From Mucilaginibacter phyllosphaerae (lineage in GTDB: Bacteria > Bacteroidota > Bacteroidia > Sphingobacteriales > Sphingobacteriaceae), in contig NZ_SNQG01000007.1 of the NCBI RefSeq assembly GCF_004378255.1, positions 186,001-250,000 on the forward strand: DNA of 64,000 nucleotides, given 5' to 3'. Below, in pieces: positions 26,971-36,754 of the stretch. A program made the translations under genes and the position numbers. The stretch's first letter is position 1. Each line of letters begins with the position of its first letter. The notes below the pieces were generated by a model. That model was given only the letters and a program-made list of their open reading frames with translations, had not been told where the DNA came from and did not search any database.

Positions 26971-28308
26971 TTAGAGTGATAAGCGGCCCTGGTAATAATC
27001 TAATATTTTGTTGTAGATAAAGCAATCGTAACGGGCGTTGATAAGGTTTAGGTTTGCCCTGTCCATATAGTTTTTAGCCAATACAAAGTCTACAGAAGTT
27101 AAAACACCGGCATTGAAACGGATCTCGGCAATCCTGAAAGATTCGGCATAAGCTTTAACCTGGTCTTGTAAGGCAGCGTAACGTTCAAGCGCATTGCTCA
27201 TGTTTAGATAAGCCTGTTCTACATTCTGGCGCAGCTGGATCCGGGTATTTTCTTCAACATATTTATAGTTCTGAAGATCTATTTTGGCTAAGGTTACCTT
27301 ATTGCGGTTTTGGAAATAGTTTAAGATCGGGATCCTGACGGTTACACCAAACTGGTTGTAAAAGTTGTTTTTAAACTGATCCCAGTAAGGTATGGTTGCA
27401 CTATTTACCTGTGCTGCGCTTGAATAATTGGTATTTAAACCGCCAAACAGCGATAGCGTTGGCGATAAAGCACCCTTAGCTGCCGATACGCCTTTTTCTG
27501 CGCTTTGGCGGCGTAGTGTTGCTGCCTTAACATAAGCCAGTTGTTGCAGTGCTGTTTGATAGATCTGGTCTGACGTACCGTTTTGCGGTAAGATCTCGTT
27601 CCCCACAATTTTTTCAAACCTTATTTCCGGCCGGTAAGGGATATTCAATATCTGTAATAAGTTCAGTTTAGATGTTTGCAGCGTAGCTTTTGCATTCACA
27701 TAACTTACCTGGTTATCGGCATAAATGCCTTTAAGATCTGTCAGGTCATTTGGTTGTTTATTGGCACCTTGTTTTTCCAGTATGTTCAGCCTGTCTACCT
27801 GTTGTTTTGAAACCTGCAGCTGGTTTAACACCTGCGACAGTGATTCGGTATTATTAAGCACCTGTAAATAAGCCGTAATGGTGTTAATGGTTACCAGGTC
27901 CTTTGCTTGCTGCAGGTCCATCTCGCCCGCTTTATAGGCCAGGGATGTTTGTTTTATCCTGTTCAGGTTTTGCAGGCCGCTAAATAAGGTAAGATCGGCG
28001 CTGGCACTGTAGCTGGCAAATTTAGTTGAAGCGTTAACGTAGGTATAATCTACCTGGTTAAGGCTACGCCCGTTGCTGATACCGTGGTCAATCTGCCCGT
28101 TGATAGAGGGCAGCAGGTTTTCTTTTGCCTGGTTTTTATCAACCTTAGCAGTTTGTAACAGCAACTCGCTTTTTCTTACGTCGAGATTATTTTTTACAGC
28201 TATATCAATACATTGCTGCAGGTTAAGTACGCTATCAACAGCCTGGCTGTGTGCCAAAACCGGCGCAAGGGTTATTAAGCTAAAAAGTATAAATTTAAAG
28301 TATCGCAT
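26971..28308 (-). CDS. TolC-family outer-membrane efflux protein
   Basis: 445 residues. Signal peptide MRYFKFILFSLITLAPVLAHSQA, then two OEP repeats: LNLQQCIDIAVKNNLDVRKSELLLQTAKVDKNQAKENLLPSINGQ (about 27-70) and, in the second half, VTLAKIDLQNYKYVEENTRIQLRQNVEQAYLNMSNALERYAALQDQVKAYAESFRIAEIRFNAG. Long coiled-coil helices are the expected periplasmic tunnel. Its start lies 13 bases after the ATPase stop, so the two are one operon and belong with the seven permeases upstream. It would form the outer-membrane exit if the array is an exporter. Confidence 0.94.
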   Translation of the reverse strand: MRYFKFILFSLITLAPVLAHSQAVDSVLNLQQCIDIAVKNNLDVRKSELLLQTAKVDKNQAKENLLPSINGQIDHGISNGRSLNQVDYTYVNASTKFASYSASADLTLFSGLQNLNRIKQTSLAYKAGEMDLQQAKDLVTINTITAYLQVLNNTESLSQVLNQLQVSKQQVDRLNILEKQGANKQPNDLTDLKGIYADNQVSYVNAKATLQTSKLNLLQILNIPYRPEIRFEKIVGNEILPQNGTSDQIYQTALQQLAYVKAATLRRQSAEKGVSAAKGALSPTLSLFGGLNTNYSSAAQVNSATIPYWDQFKNNFYNQFGVTVRIPILNYFQNRNKVTLAKIDLQNYKYVEENTRIQLRQNVEQAYLNMSNALERYAALQDQVKAYAESFRIAEIRFNAGVLTSVDFVLAKNYMDRANLNLINARYDCFIYNKILDYYQGRLSL

Positions 28309-28321
28309 TTTGTGTTATTGT

Positions 28322-28999
28322 TCAGAATTTCCTCGAAGATTCTACCCTTCCATCCAACAGGTTAATAATCCGCGAACCATACTCCGCGTTTTTTTCAGAG
28401 TGCGTTACCTGGATGATGGTAACACCGTCTTCTTTGTTCAGCTTACGAAAAAGCTCCATGATCTCCTCCCCTTGTTTAGAATTAAGGTTACCTGTAGGTT
28501 CATCAGCCAGTAATAGTTTTGGTTTGGCAATAAGCGCACGGGCTATTCCTACCAGTTGCTGCTGGCCGCCCGATAGCTGCGCCGGAAATAAATCCTTTTT
28601 ACCTACGATCTGGAAACGATCCAGCATATCGGCTACCATCGCCTTACGCTCAGAACCCTTTACATCCTGGTAGATGAGTGGTGTTTCGATGTTTTCGTAA
28701 ACGGTAAGTTCGTCTATCAAATGGTAAGCCTGAAAAACAAAACCGATATACTGCTTGTACAAAGCGGCACGTTGTTTTTCTTTAAGCTGATGAACGGGCT
28801 GATTAACAAAATAGTGGTAACCGTCGTTCGGTTCATCAAGCATCCCGATGATATTTAGTAATGTTGATTTGCCCGACCCGGACGGCCCCATGATCGAAAC
28901 AAATTCACCCTCGTCTACATCGAGGCTAATATCGTTTACAACAAAGTTTTTGTTCCCGCCTACCTGGTAATACTTAGAAATATGCTGAAGTGATAACAT
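28322..28999 (-). CDS. ABC transporter ATP-binding protein, MacB/LolD type
   Basis: 225 residues. Complete ATPase: Walker A GPSGSGKST (about 39-47), Q-loop FQAYHLID, ABC signature LSGGQQQLVGIARAL (about 142-156), Walker B LLLADEPTGNLN, H-loop VTHSEKN. Single cassette of the lipoprotein/MacB family; LNLV-type ending. It is the only ATPase in the 20-kb permease region and would have to energise all seven permeases unless others come from elsewhere. The upstream 292 bases carry a palindrome and the GTTCGGT block repeated upstream of the first permease. Confidence 0.95.
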   Translation of the reverse strand: MLSLQHISKYYQVGGNKNFVVNDISLDVDEGEFVSIMGPSGSGKSTLLNIIGMLDEPNDGYHYFVNQPVHQLKEKQRAALYKQYIGFVFQAYHLIDELTVYENIETPLIYQDVKGSERKAMVADMLDRFQIVGKKDLFPAQLSGGQQQLVGIARALIAKPKLLLADEPTGNLNSKQGEEIMELFRKLNKEDGVTIIQVTHSEKNAEYGSRIINLLDGRVESSRKF

Positions 29000-29291
29000 G
29001 TTTAATTGTTAGGTTAATGAATTACTGTTTATTTTTTTGCAATTTCTTAAACTGATTTTGGTATTGAAGTATGAATAATATACCAAACTTATAAGTTACT
29101 ACGTATCAGATATTTATAATTAATTTAAAAGTAAAAACTGTACGCTTATGTACAGCGTGCGTTCGGTAATGATACAGTTGTTAGAGAGATGGAGATTGGT
29201 GATTAGCGATAAGAGATCAGAAAGGCATATATACAATTAGAGGTCAGAATATTCGATTCTAACCTCTAATCACCAATCTCTGATGCTGATA
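29000..29291. other. Gap before the ATPase gene: regulatory sites plus a long inverted repeat
   Basis: 292 bases without a gene. It holds the two-part operator (29138-29178) and, on the permease side, an inverted repeat: GAGATTGGTGATTAG (near 29190) against CTAATCACCAATCTC (near 29268), enclosing ATTAGAGGTCAGAAT and ATTCTAACCTCTAAT. The inverted repeat directly follows the last permease stop and may terminate the permease transcript. Confidence 0.6.
29138..29178 (-). promoter_or_regulatory. Two-part operator upstream of ATPase-TolC
   Basis: CTGTAC-N6-GTACAG palindrome (29138-29155) and the 18-nt block GTTCGGTAATGATACAGT (29161-29178), 5 nt apart. The block recurs with one mismatch at 46651-46668 upstream of the first permease, next to a GCGTAC-N5-GTACGC palindrome 16 nt away; the change of 11 nt between the two arrangements is about one helical turn. 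Confidence 0.65.
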
Positions 29292-31712
29292 CTATTCGCT
29301 TCTTAAACTTTTTACCGGGTTGGCTAAAGCCGCCTTTACAGATTGCAGGCTAATGGTAAAAAAGGAGATAAGCACGGCTGCAGCGCCGGCTATACCAAAT
29401 AGCCACCATTGTATATGGGTTCGGTAAGCATAATTTTGCAGCCATTTATCCATAAAATACCAGGCAACTGGTGTGGCTATTATAAAAGCTATCATAACCA
29501 GCCACAAATAATCTTTTGATATCAGTGCAACAATATCGCTTACATTAGCCCCCAGTACCTTGCGGATGCCAATTTCTTTTACGCGTTGTTCTGCCGTAAA
29601 ACTTACCAGGCCAAATAAACCCAGGCAGGCCAAAAAAACTATCAGCAGGCTAAAGCAAGTAAACAATTGCTGTAATTTAGCTTCTGCTTTATATTGCTTA
29701 TCTACCAGTTCGTTTACCCAATTATATTCAAATGGTTTATTATCCGGATAGTATTGCTTGTACAACCTGTTTAAACCTGTCAATACAGCCCTTTCGGTGC
29801 CGGGGATAACCCTGATCAGCATAGCGCCGTATCGTGGGTTAGACAACGCTTGCAGCACCGTAGGCTTAATTTTGTTATGGAGCGATTCGCTGTAGAAATC
29901 TTTTACTATACCTACGGTAGTACCTTCAAACTTAACATTGCTTTGATTTACCTTCAGGTTAAGCAGTTTAGCGGTGTAAGCCGTTACCAGCATGGGTTGG
30001 TTTTGTATCAAAGCCTTTGTTTTAGCTGTGGCCCCTCCTCCCATTAATGTGTCCTGATCTATAGCATCAGTACTAACGTTAGGGTTAAAGATGCGGCCCG
30101 AATTTACTTTAAGTTTTAATACACCCGGCAAATCGGCATCGGCCTGTATAAAGTGCAAGGTCAGTTTTTCATTACCCACCTTTACGGTTCTCGACATATT
30201 GCCCGATCCGGAAGATGGGTACCAATTAGTTATACTTGCCCCTGCAACGCCCGGCATCCGCATCAACTCCGTTTTAAATGACTGCCCGCTTTTGCCCCAA
30301 TCGCTAAAATCAATATTAACCAAATTGTTTTTATCAAACCCCAGATCTTTATGGCTCATGAAATTAAGCTGATTATGCACTACCAGCGTTATTATAATAA
30401 TAGTTACAGATATCGCAAACTGGCCAACTACTAAAGCTTTTTTCAAAAAATTAAGCCCCACGTCTGATGCTATTTTATCCCGCAAAATAACCGCGGGTTT
30501 TGGGCGTGATAGATACCAGGCCGGATAAAGCCCCGTTGCTATACTGATGAGCAATACCCCAATTATTGTTACCAGTAAAAAAACAGAGCTATATAAATTA
30601 ACAACTAACTTATGATCCAGATAGGTTTCAACAGGTTTTAATAAAAAGGGATAAAGTATGATAGCCAGCGAAAAAGATATTGCAAAAAACAGTACCGACT
30701 CTGAAAGGAAACGTATAATTAACTGGCTGTTACCGGCACCTAAAACCTTGCGCACGCCTGTTTCTTTGGCGCGGTTAAATATCCGGGATATTGTTAAATT
30801 AATAAAATTGATACAGGCAATCAGCAATAGTAAGGCAGCAACACCGGCAAATATGTAAACGTTGCGCATGCTGCCATGTACATCTTGCACAGCCGCAAAA
30901 TCCGATTTTAAATACACATCTTTTATAGGTTGGAACGTAAACAGATAATCTACTTTCCTTCCGTTTAATTGTTGTTTATACCAATTATTTACCTTTTGCG
31001 TAAAAGCCTTAACATCTGTACCGGGTTTAAGTAAAACATACTGCGACTGAAAGGTATAGCTCTCACCTGTTATCGGTACTTTGTTATCAATTGCCCTGTA
31101 TTCAGATAGCGCCATCACATCTGCCCGCAAATGGGTGTTCTGTGGCAAATTATCTACAACGCCTGTTATCAAATATTTTTGTGGTTCGCCAAAATCTGGT
31201 AGCGTAGTAACTATCGTACCAATTACATCTTTGCCTTTAAAGTATTGCTGCTGCGTTTTTTTTGTAATTATCAGGTTGGTATATCCCTTTACAAATCTAC
31301 GTGGATTGCCTTGTACTATCTTAAAATCAAGTATATTCCAAACCGTAGCTTCGGCACGTAACATATTAAAACTTACAGCATCTTTACTTTCATCAAAACG
31401 CAAGCGGTTTTTAACTACATCCATCCGGCAGTAATTTTGCACCTCGGGAAGGTCTTTTTTTAGTGAAGGCCCAAGTCCCGAGAAAGCTGCGGGCATCAAT
31501 TCTTCACCCTTAACTTCCTTGTATGCAGATAAAATACGATAAATATTATCAGCCTTAGCCCATTGCTTATCGTAGGATAATTCATCAATTACCACAGTGG
31601 CTACAATAAGGCAGGCGGTTAGCCCCACACTTAGCCCAATAATATTTATTAATGAGTATGCTTTGTGTTTTAACAAGCTACGCCAGGCAATTTTAAGGTT
31701 GGTTTTAAGCAT
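29292..31712 (-). CDS. MacB/FtsX-type ABC permease 7 (last of the array)
   Basis: 806 residues. N-terminal MLKTNLKIAWRSLLKHKAYSLINIIGLSVGLTACLIV (first membrane helix ~18-40), periplasmic MacB_PCD domain, first FtsX domain with FINLTISRIFNRAKETGVRKVLGAGNSQLI (about 300-330), TM5 about 425, second periplasmic domain, last FtsX domain (about 680-806) with LACLGLFGLVSFTAEQRVKEIGIRKVLGA and ending NPVKSLRSE. The usual YP-x(3)-LS-x-F-x-P loop reads LYPAWYLSRPKPAVILRD, the most divergent of the seven. Adjacent to the ATPase gene on its 3' side but separated by the 292-base gap. Confidence 0.94.
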   Translation of the reverse strand: MLKTNLKIAWRSLLKHKAYSLINIIGLSVGLTACLIVATVVIDELSYDKQWAKADNIYRILSAYKEVKGEELMPAAFSGLGPSLKKDLPEVQNYCRMDVVKNRLRFDESKDAVSFNMLRAEATVWNILDFKIVQGNPRRFVKGYTNLIITKKTQQQYFKGKDVIGTIVTTLPDFGEPQKYLITGVVDNLPQNTHLRADVMALSEYRAIDNKVPITGESYTFQSQYVLLKPGTDVKAFTQKVNNWYKQQLNGRKVDYLFTFQPIKDVYLKSDFAAVQDVHGSMRNVYIFAGVAALLLLIACINFINLTISRIFNRAKETGVRKVLGAGNSQLIIRFLSESVLFFAISFSLAIILYPFLLKPVETYLDHKLVVNLYSSVFLLVTIIGVLLISIATGLYPAWYLSRPKPAVILRDKIASDVGLNFLKKALVVGQFAISVTIIIITLVVHNQLNFMSHKDLGFDKNNLVNIDFSDWGKSGQSFKTELMRMPGVAGASITNWYPSSGSGNMSRTVKVGNEKLTLHFIQADADLPGVLKLKVNSGRIFNPNVSTDAIDQDTLMGGGATAKTKALIQNQPMLVTAYTAKLLNLKVNQSNVKFEGTTVGIVKDFYSESLHNKIKPTVLQALSNPRYGAMLIRVIPGTERAVLTGLNRLYKQYYPDNKPFEYNWVNELVDKQYKAEAKLQQLFTCFSLLIVFLACLGLFGLVSFTAEQRVKEIGIRKVLGANVSDIVALISKDYLWLVMIAFIIATPVAWYFMDKWLQNYAYRTHIQWWLFGIAGAAAVLISFFTISLQSVKAALANPVKSLRSE

Positions 31713-31766
31713 GATTTATTAACTCTAAATTCTGATAACTGAATCTTAAATATGATGTAATTGCCG

Positions 31767-34172
31767 TTATTCGCTGCGCAAGCTTTTAACCGGGTTGGAT
31801 AGCGCCGCCTTAATAGACTGGTAACCAACGGTTAAAAATGCGATCAGCGCGGCCATACCGCCGGCAAGCACAAAAACCCACCATTGTATGCTTACGCGGA
31901 ATGCAAAATCCTGCAGCCATTTATTCATGGCAAACCAGGCCAACGGGGATGATATCACAATGGCTATCAGCACCAGCTTAATAAAATCAAAGGATATGAG
32001 GCCTGCAATGCTTGCCACGCCCGCACCCAGTACCTTGCGGATCCCTATTTCTTTGATACGCTGGCGGGTAGAGAACACTGCCAAACCAAATAAGCCCAGG
32101 CAAGATATCAATATAGTTACTACGGTAAATGCAGTAAGTATGCCCCCCGTACGCTGGTCGGTTTTATACATGGCATCAAACTCCTGGTCAAGAAAATGGT
32201 ATTCGAAGGGCGAATTAGGGTAAAATTTATGCCATTTAGAGGCGATAGCGGCTATGGTATTAGCTGTATTTTTACCCGATGTTTTAACCAGCAGCTTGCC
32301 AAACCAATCATATTCCGGAAACATCACTATAGGTGTGATTTCTTCGTGCAGGGATGCAAAGTTAAAATCCTTTGCCACGGCCTTAATAGTTCCCATACGG
32401 CCGTTTAAGCCTATTTTTTTGCCAATAGCCTGCTCTGGCTTCCACCCCATTCCCTTTACGGCGGCCTCGTTCAGGATGAAGCTGTAGCGCCTTTTGTCAG
32501 CGCTGGTATCCATCACCTGCTGCTCGTCGCCAAGGTCCAGGTCGTTGCCGGCTATCAATTTGATGCCCAGCGTTTTGGTAAAGCTTTTCTCCACAGGGAT
32601 GGCCGTTACCGAAAGGTTAAAATCGGCATTTTTACCTTCGGCGGTATTAATGGAGTAACCACCGCCCACATTAACCGGCGAATCGTAGCTTGCCGTAGAC
32701 CCTAAAACGCCTGTTTGCTGCCCTATTTCGCCCTTAAATGACTCTATTTGATTGTATCCCATACCACCCAGATCCAACACCAAAACCTGATCCCGGTTGA
32801 TACCTGTATTTAAACTTTGGATGTAACGCAACTGGTTACCGGCAATGATGGTACTGATAATAAAGAATACCGATACCACAAACTGAAACACCACCAACGA
32901 TTTTCTTAACATATTACCGCCCGCCTGCATGGATGACCCACCCTTTAGGGTTACAATCGGTTTAAAGGCCGACAGGTATAACGACGGATAAGTACCGGCT
33001 AACAGCGTAACCACAACAAACAGGGTAACCAATGCCAAAATCAGCCATTCGGGGTTCCAGGTTTGCAGGGAGAGCTGCTGCCCCGTAAAGTTGCTGAATA
33101 CCGGTAACAATGCCGATAACAACAATACCCCCGCTATTAACGAAAACAAGGTAATTATCCCCGCCTCTGCAATAAATTGCACAAATAACTGGCCGCGCAT
33201 AGCCCCCATTACTTTACGTACGCCAATCTCTTTGGCACGTTCTGCCGAGCGCGCCGTAACCAGGTTTAAGAAATTTACGCAGGCCAGCACCAACAATACG
33301 ATAGCTACAAAGCCTAAAATATAAACGTACTTGATATTACCCGACGGCTCTAAACCCTTACCTGCGGTACTGTACAAATGCACACGGGTAAGCGGCTCTA
33401 AACCAAACCACATTTTACCGCCCGATGCAGGCCTGTCTTTATTGATATAGTCGGTCATTTGTTTGGCAACCGCTTCCCTGTTTGCGCCAGGTTTTAAAAG
33501 GATGTAAGAATAATCGTTTGATGAACTCCAGGCCAGATTCAATGATCTGGGCATCATAGCGTAGCTGCCCATCATATCAAACTTTATCTGCGAATATTCG
33601 GGCACGTCCTCAATCACGCCGGTAACGATCATACTGTTCTTCTGGTCTACCTTTAAGATCTTACCCATGGCATCCTCATCACCAAAGTATTTTTCAGCCG
33701 TTGATGCTGTAAGTACGATAGAGGTTGAATTAGCCAACGCCGTTGCCGGGTTACCGGAGAGAAACTTGAAGGTAAAGATCTTGAAAAAAGATGCATCTGC
33801 TACCAGCATCTTTTTCTCTTTAAACAATTTATCGCCAAACTGCACAACGGCAGCACGCATGTTAGAGTAGTTTACAACCCTTACGCCATCTTCAATATCA
33901 GCCAGTTGCTGCTTAAAAACAGGCACGGGGGCAGTAGGCGTTAAAGCGGTGGTATTTACCTCTTTATCGTCGGCAGATTTGTAGCTGAACGTTAAACGGC
34001 TGATCCTGCCGGCATTGGTATTAAACCTGTCATACCGCAATTCGTTAGTAAGGTAAGTTGCCAGCAGCAAAAAGCTGCATATTCCTACCGCAAGCCCGGC
34101 CATGCTGATGAATGATGTAGTTTTGTTTTGAACAAGGTTGCGCCACGCCGTTTTTAAATAGTTCCTGATCAT
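31767..34172 (-). CDS. MacB/FtsX-type ABC permease 6
   Basis: 801 residues. Opens MIRNYLKTAWRNLVQNKTTSFISMAGLAVGICSFLLLATYL (TM1). First FtsX domain with RSAERAKEIGVRKVMGAMRGQLFVQFIAE, loop TYPSLYLSAFKPIVTLKG, second FtsX with LISCLGLFGLAVFSTRQRIKEIGIRKVLGAGVASIAGLISFDFIKL and the C-terminal NPVKSLRSE. The last 120 residues include WVFVLAGGMAALIAFLTVGYQSIKAAL. 54 bases separate it from permease 7 downstream. Substrate is unknown; by family it either exports a peptide/lipoprotein-like compound or works as a mechanotransmission machine. Confidence 0.94.
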   Translation of the reverse strand: MIRNYLKTAWRNLVQNKTTSFISMAGLAVGICSFLLLATYLTNELRYDRFNTNAGRISRLTFSYKSADDKEVNTTALTPTAPVPVFKQQLADIEDGVRVVNYSNMRAAVVQFGDKLFKEKKMLVADASFFKIFTFKFLSGNPATALANSTSIVLTASTAEKYFGDEDAMGKILKVDQKNSMIVTGVIEDVPEYSQIKFDMMGSYAMMPRSLNLAWSSSNDYSYILLKPGANREAVAKQMTDYINKDRPASGGKMWFGLEPLTRVHLYSTAGKGLEPSGNIKYVYILGFVAIVLLVLACVNFLNLVTARSAERAKEIGVRKVMGAMRGQLFVQFIAEAGIITLFSLIAGVLLLSALLPVFSNFTGQQLSLQTWNPEWLILALVTLFVVVTLLAGTYPSLYLSAFKPIVTLKGGSSMQAGGNMLRKSLVVFQFVVSVFFIISTIIAGNQLRYIQSLNTGINRDQVLVLDLGGMGYNQIESFKGEIGQQTGVLGSTASYDSPVNVGGGYSINTAEGKNADFNLSVTAIPVEKSFTKTLGIKLIAGNDLDLGDEQQVMDTSADKRRYSFILNEAAVKGMGWKPEQAIGKKIGLNGRMGTIKAVAKDFNFASLHEEITPIVMFPEYDWFGKLLVKTSGKNTANTIAAIASKWHKFYPNSPFEYHFLDQEFDAMYKTDQRTGGILTAFTVVTILISCLGLFGLAVFSTRQRIKEIGIRKVLGAGVASIAGLISFDFIKLVLIAIVISSPLAWFAMNKWLQDFAFRVSIQWWVFVLAGGMAALIAFLTVGYQSIKAALSNPVKSLRSE

Positions 34173-34210
34173 GCTTTGTAGTTTATGAGTATTTTGTTTT
34201 TATGCCTTTA

Positions 34211-36664
34211 TTATTCTGAACGTAAACTTTTTACAGGGTTTGCCAGCGCGGCCTTTAATGCCTGCGAACAAATGGTTATCAGCCCAATAAGGATGGCAAT
34301 GCCCCCTGTTAAAGCAAATATCGTCCAGTCTATTTCCCTACGGTAAGAAAATCCCTGCAGCCATTTATTCATCAGCCACCAGGCGATGGGCGATGCTACA
34401 ACGATAGAGGCCACAATAAGCTTTAAAAAATCTATCGATAATAAAGATACGATGGTTTTTACACTCGCCCCCAACACTTTGCGCACGCCTATTTCTTTAG
34501 TGCGCTGCTCGGCACTAAAGGCAGCCAAACCAAACAGTCCCAGGCAGGATATCACTATGGCTACAACTGTAAAGTAGCTTACAATGGCTGCAAGGCGCGT
34601 ATCTGCCTTGTAGTTTTTATTAAAGTCCTCGTCCAGGAAACTATAATCGAACGGATCGCTGGTATCATACTTTTTCCAGCTGGTTTCAATGGTTTTTAGC
34701 ACCGCGGCCATGTTGCCCGGTTTGGCGTGTATCACCATGTAATTAAAGCCCGATGTGTTCAAAAAGAAACCGTAAGGGGTTACCGGCAAATGCAGGTCTT
34801 CGTAATGAAAATCTTTCACCACCCCAATAATGGTAAAGGTGGAGGTATTGTCCTGATACTTATTGTACAGCTTTTTGTTGATGGCATTCTGCGCGGTGCC
34901 AAAGCCATATTCCTGCACGGCTTTTTCGTTGATGATGATATTATTGTTGGTATCTGAATGAAACTCGGGGCTAAACAAGCGCCCTGCTACCGGGCGGATA
35001 TTTAAGGTTTGCAAAAAGTTATCATCAACAAAATTCATACGCGTGCGCCGCCCTTCTGCAGAGGTTTGCCCATCCTTGTAAACCAGGTTATCGCTCGGGT
35101 TAAAAATACCCGGATAATAGGCCGAGCCGCCAATAGATGCTATGCTGCTGTTCTCCTCCAATACGGTTTTTAAAGCGGTGTAGGCTGCCTTGGCTGCGCC
35201 GGTACGCAGGGGCACGATAATTTGCTGATCTTTGGCAAAGCCCAGATCAGCCGTGCGCATGTAATTCATTTGCCTTGCAATAACCACCGATGCCACAATA
35301 AGCACTACCGAGATGATAAACTGGAATACCACCAGGCCTTTACGCACAGCCACTACGGCAAGCGAGTTGGTTAGTTTGCCTTTTAAAACTTTTACCGGGT
35401 TAAACGATGACAGATAAAATGCCGGGTAACTGCCTGCTAAAATTCCTGTAATTAAGGCCATTAGCAAAAATTCAAAAAACATCACTAAGTCCCTCGAAAA
35501 CGACAGTGTTATTGCCCTGCCGGATACCTGGTTAAACAGCGGCAGCAGTATCAGCGTTAGCGCTATGGCAAACACGAATGCAATAAGCGTCATCAAAATA
35601 GATTCGCCCAAAAATTGTTTGATCAGGGTTGATTTTTCTGCTCCCAATACTTTACGCACACCCACCTCGGACGAGCGTTTAGATGAGCGAGCGGTAGAAA
35701 GGTTCATGAAGTTGATACAGGCAATTATCAGTGTAAATACCGCTATCGAGAACAGCACATACAAATAAGTTTTGCTGGCAGGCGGGGTAACATTGCTATC
35801 TACCTCGCTGGTTAAATGTATATCGCGCAGGGCCAAAAGCGATTGCTCTTTACGGAAACCTATATTTTTAAGGTCCTTACTGGCATACTTATTTATAAAG
35901 GCCGGCAGTTTAGCTTGTAATTTGGCTGCATCCGTACCGGGCTTTAGCAGCAAGTAGGTAAAAAACAGATTATTGCTGGCAAAATCGTTTTGCTGCCTTT
36001 TAATAAAGCCTTCCATGTTACCGCCGTTAACCGACAGGAAAAAGTTGGCATCGATGTGTGATGGTGTTTTACCGGCTTCAAATACGCCGGTAACGGTGTA
36101 ATCCTGCTCGCCGTTGGTGTTGCTGTTTACATGTATCACTTTATTAAGCGCCGGCTGGCTGCCAAACAGTTTATTAGCCAGTTGCTGTGAAATTACAACC
36201 GTGCGTGGGTTTGCCAGTGCATTAACCGGGCTCCCTTCGGTAAACTGATAGGTAAAGATCTTAAAAAAAGAGTTATCCGCTAAAAAGCCCCGTTGCTCAA
36301 GAAATGATCGCCTTTCGCCCTGTGCCGGATTGTACTGCACAATGGTTTTATCTTCGGTAAACAAGCTCAGTAACCTTGCTGTCTCCACAATCTCGGGGTA
36401 CTCCCGTTTTAAGGCAGCAGCCATCGGCGCCGGCGTGTTAGGCAGTGCCATGCGCTTGCTGCCGCTTTGTATAAATGCAGTTACTACCTGGTAAATGTTT
36501 GGCGCGTTTTTATGCTGGCTATCATAGCTGGTTTCATAGTTAAGGTACAGCGCTATCAGAATGCAGCATGCTAAACCTACCGACAAACCAAATATGTTGA
36601 TGAATGAGAAGAACTTGTTCTTCATCATGTTACGCCATCCTATTTTAAAATAATTTTTTATCAT
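34211..36664 (-). CDS. MacB/FtsX-type ABC permease 5
   Basis: 817 residues, longest member. MIKNYFKIGWRNMMKNKFFSFINIFGLSVGLACCILIALYL (TM1), RSSKRSSEVGVRKVLGAEKSTLIKQFLGE in the first FtsX domain, SYPAFYLSSFNPVKVLKG loop, and ISCLGLFGLAAFSAEQRTKEIGVRKVLGA before the last helices; ends NPVKSLRSE. The first periplasmic domain carries KLFGSQPALNKVIHVNSNTNGEQDYTVTGVFE. 38 bases separate it from permease 6. The gap upstream (36665-36754) is nearly identical in part to the one before permease 2, see the repeat entry. Confidence 0.94.
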   Translation of the reverse strand: MIKNYFKIGWRNMMKNKFFSFINIFGLSVGLACCILIALYLNYETSYDSQHKNAPNIYQVVTAFIQSGSKRMALPNTPAPMAAALKREYPEIVETARLLSLFTEDKTIVQYNPAQGERRSFLEQRGFLADNSFFKIFTYQFTEGSPVNALANPRTVVISQQLANKLFGSQPALNKVIHVNSNTNGEQDYTVTGVFEAGKTPSHIDANFFLSVNGGNMEGFIKRQQNDFASNNLFFTYLLLKPGTDAAKLQAKLPAFINKYASKDLKNIGFRKEQSLLALRDIHLTSEVDSNVTPPASKTYLYVLFSIAVFTLIIACINFMNLSTARSSKRSSEVGVRKVLGAEKSTLIKQFLGESILMTLIAFVFAIALTLILLPLFNQVSGRAITLSFSRDLVMFFEFLLMALITGILAGSYPAFYLSSFNPVKVLKGKLTNSLAVVAVRKGLVVFQFIISVVLIVASVVIARQMNYMRTADLGFAKDQQIIVPLRTGAAKAAYTALKTVLEENSSIASIGGSAYYPGIFNPSDNLVYKDGQTSAEGRRTRMNFVDDNFLQTLNIRPVAGRLFSPEFHSDTNNNIIINEKAVQEYGFGTAQNAINKKLYNKYQDNTSTFTIIGVVKDFHYEDLHLPVTPYGFFLNTSGFNYMVIHAKPGNMAAVLKTIETSWKKYDTSDPFDYSFLDEDFNKNYKADTRLAAIVSYFTVVAIVISCLGLFGLAAFSAEQRTKEIGVRKVLGASVKTIVSLLSIDFLKLIVASIVVASPIAWWLMNKWLQGFSYRREIDWTIFALTGGIAILIGLITICSQALKAALANPVKSLRSE

Positions 36665-36667
36665 AAT

Positions 36668-36744
36668 TTTGAAGATGAAATTCTAAAAAGCTAAATCTTA
36701 AACTCTAAGGTAGCTCTGTCTGATCTTTAATAAACTAATGTCTG
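36668..36744. repeat. Intergenic spacer copy A, duplicated near permease 2
   Basis: Between permeases 4 and 5. The 36-nt segment starting CTAAGGTAGCTCTGTCTGAT (36704 on) matches CTAAAGTAGCTCTGTTTAAT (44054 on) at 33 of 36 positions, and shorter AAATTCTAAA-type text flanks both. Confidence 0.7.
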
Positions 36745-36754
36745 ATCCCTAAAC

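Noticed and set aside
28073-28513. 146-residue plus-strand frame over TolC/ATPase
   Set aside because: Antisense to two conserved genes, Cys- and Phe-rich composition.
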